Under the pieces are notes generated by a model, which was not told the origin of the DNA, did no database searches, and saw nothing but the letters and a program-made list of their open reading frames with translations. This document shows positions 50,511 to 59,146 of a stretch of DNA of 64,000 nt, in pieces. The stretch covers positions 43,677 through 107,676 of the forward strand of contig DASXYG010000007.1 in the NCBI GenBank assembly GCA_036502625.1, written 5' to 3'. The DNA is from DASXYG01 sp036502625. GTDB taxonomy: Bacteria; Actinomycetota; Actinomycetes; Streptosporangiales; Streptosporangiaceae. Both the position numbers and the translations under genes were made by a program. Position 1 is the stretch's first letter, and every line of letters begins with the position of its first letter.

Positions 50511-50951
50511 CTAGGCGCGGGCGCGGGCGAGCGCCGCGGCGAGGGACTCCGGGCGGCGGGTGAAGACCAGCCAGTACGGGGTGGGGTCGTCGGGGTCGCG
50601 GACCTCGACCCGCACGGCGTACGTGAGGTACGGCCGGGCGAAGACGAACGCCCTGCTGTCGCCGCGCATCTTCCGCGCGCTCGCGGCGCTCAGCGCGGAG
50701 ACGTCGCCGATGGCCTCCACGGGGAGGCGGGCGCGGCCGGCGGCCAGCGCGCCGCCGGCGACCCGGACGCGGGCGCCCCAGCTCAGGAACAGCGCGGTGA
50801 TGAACCCGCCCAGGACGGCGTACGTGCCGATCGCGACGGGCCAGCCGAACCCGGCGTACACCTCGGCGCCGAGCAGCACCACGCAGACCGCGGCGATCGG
50901 CCACCAGTAGACCGGCACCGCGAGCCGCTCGTCGTAATCGGGTTCGGGCAT
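50511..50951 (-). CDS. DUF3093 membrane protein
   Basis: 146 residues from ATG 50951; GTG 50957 would add two. The family (Rv2698 in M. tuberculosis) has two N-terminal transmembrane helices: YWWPIAAVCVVLLGAEVYAGF and VAIGTYAVLGGFITALFLSWGARV. Then a soluble part LPVEAIGDVSALSAASARKMRG, YLTYAVRVEVRDPDDPTPYWLVFTRRPESLAAAL. This resembles a PH-like domain in pattern. The function is unknown. It is conserved beside dut in actinobacteria. A TAGCGT hexamer 6 nt upstream suggests a leaderless mRNA. Confidence 0.92.
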   Translation of the reverse strand: MPEPDYDERLAVPVYWWPIAAVCVVLLGAEVYAGFGWPVAIGTYAVLGGFITALFLSWGARVRVAGGALAAGRARLPVEAIGDVSALSAASARKMRGDSRAFVFARPYLTYAVRVEVRDPDDPTPYWLVFTRRPESLAAALARARA

Positions 50952-50957
50952 ACCCAC

Positions 50958-50963
50958 ACGCTA
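50958..50963 (-). promoter_or_regulatory. -10 hexamer TAGCGT of the DUF3093 gene
   Basis: On the minus strand TAGCGT ends 6 nt before ATG 50951 and no Shine-Dalgarno intervenes. It has the same sequence and nearly the same spacing as upstream of cpfC. Confidence 0.45.
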
Positions 50964-51096
50964 CTGCCCCCGTCCGGCTCGTCGCGTTAGACCTCGCATG
51001 TCGGCGGTATGGCATACGTTGGCGTGTGCGCGAACGCCCGTACACCCGGCGTTCGCGGCGTACGGGGTCGGGTCGGGAGCGGTTGGAAAGGTGACG

Positions 51097-52350
51097 GTGG
51101 ACAACGGAACGGGTGAGCCCGGCGACGGGGGCCGCGGCGGCCAGCGGGTGCGCGTGCCGTGGCCGCTGCAGGTCGCGGGGTCGTGGTCGTGGCGGCTGCT
51201 GCTGGTCGGCGCGGCGATCTACCTCGTGGCCCGCATCCTCGGCTACCTCGCCGTCGTCACCGTGCCGTGCGTGGGCGCGCTGCTGATCACCGCGATGCTG
51301 CACCCCCTCACCGCGCGGATGCGCCGCGCCGGATTCGGGCGCCTTGCCGCCACCTGGCTGACCATGCTGGTCGCGTTCATCGTCGTCGGCGGCCTCGCCG
51401 CGCTGATCGGCATCCGCGCCAACGCCGAGTTCCCGAAGCTGGCGGCCCAGGTCGTCAACAGCGCGCGCGAACTGCAGAAATGGCTGAGCACCGGCCCGCT
51501 GCGGTTCCAGCAGAAGCAGATCGACAGCGCCGTCGACACCCTGCTCACCGCGCTGGACAAACAGGCCGCCGCCCTGCCGAGCACGGTCGTGACCGGCGCC
51601 GGCATCGTCCTGGAGGTGCTCGCCGGGCTGATCCTGCTGATGTTCGTCACGTTCTTCCTGATCAAGGACGGCGACCACATCTGGGACTGGTTCTGCGGCA
51701 AGTGCGGCCCCAACGCCGGGCCGCGCATCGACCAGGCCGGACGGGTCGCCTGGCTCACGCTCACCCATTACGTACGCGGCACGGTGATCATCGCGGCGGT
51801 GCACGGCATCGTGATCGGCATCGTCATGCTGATCATGGGCATCCCGCTGTGGGCGCCGCTGGCCGTGCTGATCTTCCTGGGCAGCTTCGTGCCGCTGGCC
51901 GGCATCGTCGTCACCGGCGGCCTGTCCATCCTCGTCACGCTCGGCACCAAGGGCTGGATCGCCGCGGTCATCCTGCTCGGCATCATCACGCTGGAGGCGC
52001 AGCTCGAAAGCCACCTGCTCCAGCCGCTCGTGGTCGGCCGCATGGTGCGGCTGCACCCGCTCGCCGTCATCCTGGCGATCGCCACGGGCACGTTCGCGGC
52101 GGGCGTCCCCGGCGCGGTGATCGCCGTACCGCTGACCGCCGTCATCTACCGCGCGTGGCCGGAGCTGCGGCGCGATATGGGCACCGGCGCCGATCCGCCC
52201 GAGCCGCCGCCGCAGCCGCCGCCGCCCCCGGTGGACGACGGCCGGGCGCGGTTCGTGCTGCCGCGCTGGCTCGGCTGGACGACCCGCGTCCGCCCACCGC
52301 GGCGCAGGCAGGGTTCCGCGCCGGACGGAGGCACCGGCGGTGCGCGATAA
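51097..52350 (+). CDS. AI-2E (PurR/TqsA)-family transporter
   Basis: 417 residues from GTG 51097, with AAAGG 5 nt upstream; an in-frame GTG at 51091 lies over that site. Seven to eight transmembrane helices in the AI-2E pattern: LGYLAVVTVPCVGALLITAMLHPL, ATWLTMLVAFIVVGGLAAL, ILLMFVTFFLIKDGDHIW, GTVIIAAVHGIVIGIVMLIMGIPLWAPLAVLIFLGSFVPL, ESHLLQPLVVGRMVRLHPLAVIL. The tail is Pro/Arg-rich. Family members export signals or ions; specificity is unknown. It sits between DUF3093 and dut, 9 nt upstream of dut. Confidence 0.88.
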   Translation: MDNGTGEPGDGGRGGQRVRVPWPLQVAGSWSWRLLLVGAAIYLVARILGYLAVVTVPCVGALLITAMLHPLTARMRRAGFGRLAATWLTMLVAFIVVGGLAALIGIRANAEFPKLAAQVVNSARELQKWLSTGPLRFQQKQIDSAVDTLLTALDKQAAALPSTVVTGAGIVLEVLAGLILLMFVTFFLIKDGDHIWDWFCGKCGPNAGPRIDQAGRVAWLTLTHYVRGTVIIAAVHGIVIGIVMLIMGIPLWAPLAVLIFLGSFVPLAGIVVTGGLSILVTLGTKGWIAAVILLGIITLEAQLESHLLQPLVVGRMVRLHPLAVILAIATGTFAAGVPGAVIAVPLTAVIYRAWPELRRDMGTGADPPEPPPQPPPPPVDDGRARFVLPRWLGWTTRVRPPRRRQGSAPDGGTGGAR

Positions 52351-52353
52351 GGT
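52348..52353 (+). promoter_or_regulatory. -10 hexamer TAAGGT of dut
   Basis: TAAGGT overlaps the stop codon of the AI-2E gene and ends 6 nt before GTG 52360. A leaderless dut transcript is likely in addition to read-through. Confidence 0.45.
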
Positions 52354-52359
52354 CGCCGG

Positions 52360-52833
52360 GTGACTGCGAACGGCACGGTGGACGTCCTGATCAAGCGGCT
52401 CGACCCCGGGCTGCCGCGGCCGTCGTACGCCCACCCCGGTGACGCGGGCGCCGACCTGGTCGCCGCCGAGGACGTGGAGCTCGGCCCCGGCGAGCGCGCG
52501 GTGGTCCCGACGGGCATGGCGATCGCGCTGCCCGACGGCTACGCCGGTTTCGTCCATCCGCGGTCGGGCCTGGGTGCCAAATTCGGCGTTACGGTGGTAA
52601 ACGCACCCGGCACGATCGACGCGGGCTACCGGGGCGAGATCAAGGTGACGCTGCTCAACACGGACCTCAAGGAGCCGGTACGGTTCGCCAGGGGCGACCG
52701 GATCGCGCAGCTCGTCGTGCAACGGGTGGAGCGTGCCGCCTTCCATGAGGTCGACACGCTTCCCGGGTCGGCTCGCGGCGCCGGTGGATTCGGGTCCACC
52801 GGCGGCCACACTGCAGTTGAAGGAGGAGCCTGA
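52360..52833 (+). CDS. dut: Deoxyuridine triphosphatase (dUTPase)
   Basis: 157 residues, the trimeric dUTPase fold. All five motifs are present: AGADL (motif 1), HPRSGLG (2), VNAPGTIDAGYRGEIKV (3), RGDRIAQLVV (4) and GARGAGGFGSTG-like GSARGAGGFGSTG (5). It hydrolyses dUTP to dUMP, keeping uracil out of DNA and feeding dTMP synthesis. The start is GTG without a Shine-Dalgarno. The stop is one base before the DUF3710 gene, and the two are co-transcribed. Confidence 0.97.
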   Translation: MTANGTVDVLIKRLDPGLPRPSYAHPGDAGADLVAAEDVELGPGERAVVPTGMAIALPDGYAGFVHPRSGLGAKFGVTVVNAPGTIDAGYRGEIKVTLLNTDLKEPVRFARGDRIAQLVVQRVERAAFHEVDTLPGSARGAGGFGSTGGHTAVEGGA

Positions 52834-52834
52834 C

Positions 52835-53569
52835 GTGTTCCGACGTCGCAAGGCGCAGGAGCCCGAGGCCGACGAGATCGAGGACCTCGGCGAGGGCATC
52901 GACGACGACGTCGATGACGAGACCGATGACGCGACCGGCGGCTCCGGCGGATCCGCACCCACCGGCACCGGCCCGTGGGACGCGGACGAGGACGTGTCCG
53001 ATGTCGAGCGCGTCGACCTCGGCGGCATCCAGGTGCCGCTGGTCGACGGCATCGAGGTCCAGGTCAACGTCGCCGACGAGCAGATCGTCGCGGCCACCAT
53101 CCAGCACGGCACGTCCGCCATGCAGGTCCAGGCGTTCGCCGCGCCGAAGAGCGCCGGCCTGTGGCGCGACGTCCGCCGCGAGATCATCGCGGAGCTGAAG
53201 GAGGGCGGCGGCTCGGCCGAGGAGGCCGACGGCCCGTTCGGCCCCGAGCTCACGGCGTCCGTCCCCTCGCCCGATGCCGGCAAGGGCGGGCCGGCGACAC
53301 AGCCGGCCCGGTTCGTCGGCGTCGACGGCCCGCGCTGGTTCCTGCGCGGCGTCATCAGCGGCGCCGCCGCGTCCGACGCGTCCGCCGCCGAGCCCCTCGA
53401 AGCGGTCTTCGCCGACATCGTGGTCGTCCGCGGCGACGACCCGATGGCCCCGCGCGACCTCCTGGAGCTGCGGCTCCCGCGTGAGGCGCAGCAGGCCCTT
53501 GACGAGCAGGCGGCGAAGTCCGACCTGGACCCGTTCCAGCGCGGCCCGGAGATCACCGAGGTCCGCTGA
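52835..53569 (+). CDS. DUF3710 protein
   Basis: 244 residues from GTG 52835, with AAGGAGGAG 6 nt upstream inside the end of dut. After an acidic N terminus (EADEIEDLGEGIDDDVDDETDD), the family core reads VERVDLGGIQVPLVDGIEVQVN, IQHGTSAMQVQAFAAPKSAGLWRDVRREI, RFVGVDGPRWFLRGVISG and APRDLLELRLP. The orthologue (Rv2696c) lies next to dut in mycobacteria. The function is unknown. A strong terminator follows. Confidence 0.94.
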   Translation: MFRRRKAQEPEADEIEDLGEGIDDDVDDETDDATGGSGGSAPTGTGPWDADEDVSDVERVDLGGIQVPLVDGIEVQVNVADEQIVAATIQHGTSAMQVQAFAAPKSAGLWRDVRREIIAELKEGGGSAEEADGPFGPELTASVPSPDAGKGGPATQPARFVGVDGPRWFLRGVISGAAASDASAAEPLEAVFADIVVVRGDDPMAPRDLLELRLPREAQQALDEQAAKSDLDPFQRGPEITEVR

Positions 53570-53608
53570 CCCCGCGGCCGGGGCTACCGTGACCCGATCG
53601 TAAGAATG

Positions 53609-53644
53609 GCGGGCGCTTTTCGGGGAGAACCGAAAAGCGCCCGC
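53609..53644. terminator. Terminator hairpin after the dut operon
   Basis: GCGGGCGCTTTTCGG (53609-53623) pairs perfectly with CCGAAAAGCGCCCGC (53630-53644) around GGAGAA. It separates the dut-DUF3710 unit from the converging acetate transporter gene. Confidence 0.85.
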
Positions 53645-53687
53645 TGAGAATTGTCACGGACGCGCGTTGCCGCGCCGCCCTAATCCG

Positions 53688-54296
53688 TTAGCCGCCCGAC
53701 TTCACCAGTGGGCCGCCGACCTTCATCGTCGGACGTCCCGTTATCCCGTTGGTCACGCCCGCGAACGATGTGTACCAGGCGACCAACGCGGTCAGGATGC
53801 CGATGTAGCCCCCGACCTTGATGATGCCCGCGCTGCCCGCGAACTGGCCGATGAACAGCACTACCTCAGTGAGCTGCAGGGTGAGGAAAACGCCGAACAC
53901 AGCCGCGTTGACCCGGGTGCTCGCGATCAGCATGTAGAGGTTGAAGATCGCGAACGCCAGGAGGATCCATCCGAGGTCGTTCGCGACCTCCGCCTCCGAC
54001 TTCGCACCTGGCGCGACCATGTGCACGTACAGGCCGAGGCCGATCCAGAAGCCGCCGTACGTGGAGAACGCCGTCGCGCCGAACACGTTCCGGTTGCGGA
54101 ACTCCCACATCCCGGCGAGGAGCTGGGCGAGACCGCCGTACGCGAACGCGTAGCCGAGCCACGCGTCGGTGCCGTGCGTCAGCCCCGCGTTCTTGGCCGA
54201 GAGCAGGAACGTCGTCAGTGCGAAGGCCGCAAGCCCCAAGGGCGCTGGATCGGCGATCGCTGAGGGGGTCGCGGTGTCACGGTCCGGTGTGCTCAT
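53688..54296 (-). CDS. Acetate/succinate uptake transporter (GPR1/FUN34/YaaH family)
   Basis: 202 residues from ATG 54296, with AAGGAG 5 nt upstream. Six hydrophobic helices are visible. The family motif near the N terminus reads DPAPLGLAAFALTTF (NPAPLGL in the consensus). Further signatures are YGGLAQLLAGMWEFRNRNVFGATAFSTYGGFW and a narrow FNLYMLIAS helix. SatP-type proteins of this family import acetate and succinate. It is monocistronic and converges on the dut operon. Confidence 0.92.
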   Translation of the reverse strand: MSTPDRDTATPSAIADPAPLGLAAFALTTFLLSAKNAGLTHGTDAWLGYAFAYGGLAQLLAGMWEFRNRNVFGATAFSTYGGFWIGLGLYVHMVAPGAKSEAEVANDLGWILLAFAIFNLYMLIASTRVNAAVFGVFLTLQLTEVVLFIGQFAGSAGIIKVGGYIGILTALVAWYTSFAGVTNGITGRPTMKVGGPLVKSGG

Positions 54297-54616
54297 GGCA
54301 CTCCTTCCGCCGCCGAGTTTTGGCTCTCACGGTGGAGAGTCCTGTTGATTCGGAGCGTAATCCTTTCGACGTGGGCAAGAAAAGCATCGAGATCGGGGAG
54401 CACTCCGAAGATCGTCCGATTTCTGTTTCGCTGTCCGTCTCGTTAGGGGTCCGTTAAGACCGCGCGGGTGCGCGCTAGGACGCCATTAACACGAGGTATT
54501 CGCCGTCAATCAGGCGTTTCACTCGACGACGGGCTTCGTTGACGACCGTCGCGAAGTCGTTACCTGACTCGCGGGGGTCTCTCCGCGGTGGAGCTCGGCG
54601 GATCGAGGAGGAACAA
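54297..54616. other. Divergent control region between the acetate transporter and kdp
   Basis: 320 bp with no convincing gene. It carries the promoter regions of both divergent units. It is locally AT-richer (54340-54440 and 54465-54520), as expected for a KdpE-regulated promoter, but I cannot define a binding site. GAGGAGGAACAA just before 54617 is the ribosome site of the first micro-ORF. Confidence 0.5.
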
Positions 54617-54700
54617 GTGGCAGACGTGGCCTTCGCGGCCCTCACGGTGGCGTGCTTCGGCATCGCCGCGCTGATCGCACGGGCGGTGGATCGGCTGTGA
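54617..54700 (+). CDS. Hydrophobic micro-ORF at the head of the kdp operon
   Basis: 27 residues from GTG 54617, directly behind GAGGAGGAACAA. It is one hydrophobic helix ending in a charged tail (ALTVACFGIAALIARAVDRL). It overlaps kdpF by four bases (GTGA), so it is translated. Similar short peptides precede kdpF in other actinobacteria as I recall. It may be a second small subunit of the Kdp complex or a translational primer for kdpF. Confidence 0.75.
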   Translation: MADVAFAALTVACFGIAALIARAVDRL

Positions 54701-54789
54701 CGCTCGCGATGAACCTGATCGGCCTCGTCGTGGCGGTGGCGCTGCTGGTGTACCTGGTGGCGGCGCTCGTGTTCCCGGAGAGGTTCTGA
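54697..54789 (+). CDS. kdpF: KdpF small subunit
   Basis: 30 residues from GTG 54697, one transmembrane helix (NLIGLVVAVALLVYLVAALVFPERF) ending in the FPERF typical of KdpF. It overlaps the micro-ORF before it and KdpA after it (ATGA). KdpF is a lipid-like stabiliser of the KdpABC complex in E. coli. Confidence 0.9.
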   Translation: MTLAMNLIGLVVAVALLVYLVAALVFPERF

Positions 54790-56449
54790 TGAGCCCGACC
54801 GCGGCCGGGCTGATCCAGATCGGCGTACTGGTCACCGCGCTCGCCGCGGTGTACGTCCCCCTCGGCGACTACATGGCGCGCGTCTACAGCGGCGGGCGGC
54901 ACCTGCGCGCCGAACGCTGGATCTACAAACTCGTCGGCGTCGACCCGGACGCCGACCAGCGGTGGACGTCCTACGCCCGCGGCCTGCTGGCCTTCTCGGC
55001 GGTGTCCGTCCTCTTCCTGTACCTGCTCCAGCGGGTGCAGAAGTGGCTGCCGCTGAACCTCGGCATGGACAACGTCAACCCGCACACGGCGTTCAACACG
55101 GCGGCGTCGTTCGTCGCCAACACCAACTGGCAGTCCTACTCCGGTGAGTCCACGATGGGCCACCTCGTGCAGATGTCCGGCCTGGCCGTGCAGAACTTCG
55201 CCTCGGCGGCCGTCGGCATGGCGGTCGCGGCGGCGCTGTTCCGCGCGTTCGTCCGCAAGCGCGCCGACCACCTCGGCAACTTCTGGGTCGACCTCGTGCG
55301 CGGCAGCCTCCGCATCCTGCTGCCGATCGCGATCATCGGCACGATCGTGCTCGTCTCGGCCGGCGTCGTGCAGAACTTCGCGGCGCCGCACGACGTGGCC
55401 ACGCTCGCCGGCGGCGCGCAGCACATCCCCGGCGGCCCGGTGGCCTCGCAGGAGGTCATCAAGGAGCTCGGCACCAACGGCGGCGGCTTCTACAACGCCA
55501 ACTCCGCCCACCCGTTCGAGGACCCGAAGGCGTTCACCAGCCTGTTCGAGATCTTCCTGATCCTGGTCATCCCGGTCGCGCTGACCCGGACGTTCGGCAC
55601 GATGGTCGGCAGCGTCAAGCACGGCGCGGCGATCCTCGCCGTCATGGCGACGATCTTCACGCTGTCGCTGGCCGGCATCACCGCGGCCGAGCTGAGCCAC
55701 GGCGGCTCCGCGCTGCACACCGCGGGCGGCGCGATGGAGGGCAAGGAGACGCGGTTCGGCGTCTGGCTGTCCGCGCTGTTCGCCACGGCCACCACCAGCA
55801 CGTCCACCGGCGCCGTCAACTCCTTCCACGACTCGTTCACCCCGTTGGGCGGCGGCCTGGCGATCCTCAACATGGCGCTCGGCGAGATCACGCCCGGCGG
55901 GGTCGGGTCGGGCATGTACGGCATGCTCGTCATGGCGATGCTGACGGTGTTCCTCGGCGGCCTCATGGTCGGCCGGACACCGGAGTTCCTCGGCAAGAAG
56001 CTGCGGTCGCGGGAGATCCGGCTGATCGCGCTCTACACCCTGACCACGCCGGCGCTGGTGCTGACGTTCACGGGCATCGCGCTGATGGTGCCGAGCGCCC
56101 GCGCGTCGATGCTGAACTCCGGGCCGCACGGCTTCTCCGAGGTGCTGTACGCCTACACGTCCGGCAGCAACAACAACGGCAGCGCGTTCGCCGGGCTCAG
56201 CGCCGGCACACCCTTCTACGACACGACGATCGGCATCGCGATGCTGTTCGGCAGGTTCATCCCGATCGTGTTCGCGCTGGCGCTCGCCGGGTCGCTGGCC
56301 GGACAGCAACCCGTGCCGGTCACCGCCGGCACCCTGCCCACGTACAAACCGCTGTTCGTCGGCATGACCGTCGCGGTCGTGCTGATCGTCACCGGCCTCA
56401 CCTTCTTCCCGGCGCTCGCGCTCGGGCCCCTCGCGGAAGGACTCGCATA

Positions 56450-56450
<1 letters not shown>
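54789..56450 (+). CDS. kdpA: Potassium-transporting ATPase subunit KdpA
   Basis: 553 residues, the normal length of KdpA. It is the potassium-selective channel-like subunit. Filter-loop segments are visible: NPHTAFNTAASFVANTNWQSY (first), ELGTNGGGFYNANSAHPFEDP (second), TTSTSTGAVNSFHDSF (third) and YTSGSNNNGSAFAG (fourth), with about ten transmembrane helices around. The start overlaps kdpF, and the stop overlaps the kdpB start by one base. Confidence 0.97.
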
Positions 56451-58474
<2,024 letters not shown>

Positions 58475-58475
58475 C

Positions 58476-59084
58476 ATGAAGAGCTGGTTCCGCCAGATCG
58501 GCGCCGGGCTGCGCGCGCTGCTCGTCCTCACCGCGATCCTCGGGATCGCCTATCCGCTGGTCATGACGGGGTTCTCGCAGGTCGCGTTCCACGAAAAGGC
58601 GAACGGCTCGCTGATCGACCGCAACGGGAACCCGACCACCGATCCGAAGAAGGCCGTCGGCTCGCAGTTGCTCGGGCAGAACTTCGACGGCGACCAGTGG
58701 TTCCACCCGCGCCCGTCCGCCGCCGGCGACAACGGCTATGACGGGCTGGCCAGCGGCGCCTCGAACCTCGGGCCGAACAGCCCGGAGCTGAAGAAGCGCA
58801 TCGCCGCGCTGAAGGTGACGATCGCGAAGGTCGAGCACGTCGCGCCGAGCGCGATACCTCCAGACGCGCTGACCGCGAGCGGCAGCGGCCTCGACCCGGA
58901 CATCTCCCCGGCGTACGCCGCGATCCAGGTCAACCGCGTCGCCCGGGAGAACCACGAGGACACCGCGACCGTACGCCGCCTCGTCCGCGCCGCCACGTCC
59001 GGCCGCGACGCCGGGTTCATCGGCGCCCCGCACGTCAACGTCCTGAAGCTGAACATCGCCGTCGAGAAGCTGGCGCGGGGGTGA
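58476..59084 (+). CDS. kdpC: Potassium-transporting ATPase subunit KdpC
   Basis: 202 residues from ATG 58476, one base after the kdpB stop. A single N-terminal helix (LRALLVLTAILGIAYPLVMTGFSQVAF) is followed by the extracytoplasmic domain: GSQLLGQNFDGDQWFHPRPSAAGDNGYDGLASGASNLGPNSPEL, PPDALTASGSGLDPDISPAYAAIQVNRVA and GAPHVNVLKLNIAV, all as in KdpC. It helps ATP binding by KdpB. A DnaA-box-like TTATCCACA lies just after it. Confidence 0.97.
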   Translation: MKSWFRQIGAGLRALLVLTAILGIAYPLVMTGFSQVAFHEKANGSLIDRNGNPTTDPKKAVGSQLLGQNFDGDQWFHPRPSAAGDNGYDGLASGASNLGPNSPELKKRIAALKVTIAKVEHVAPSAIPPDALTASGSGLDPDISPAYAAIQVNRVARENHEDTATVRRLVRAATSGRDAGFIGAPHVNVLKLNIAVEKLARG

Positions 59085-59146
59085 GCGGCCGGGTTATCCA
59101 CAGAACGTGATTCGGTGGGGGCGGCGGCGGAGCGGCAGGCAGCAGA

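Noticed and set aside
50467..53556. A 1,029-codon minus-strand frame opposite the AI-2E, dut and DUF3710 genes
   Set aside because: All three plus-strand genes have clear family motifs; the long frame runs through them as a composition artefact.
59094..59102. Perfect DnaA-box-like TTATCCACA between kdpC and kdpD
   Set aside because: It is a single copy without a box cluster, AT-rich unwinding region or dnaA/dnaN neighbours, so not an origin; probably chance.
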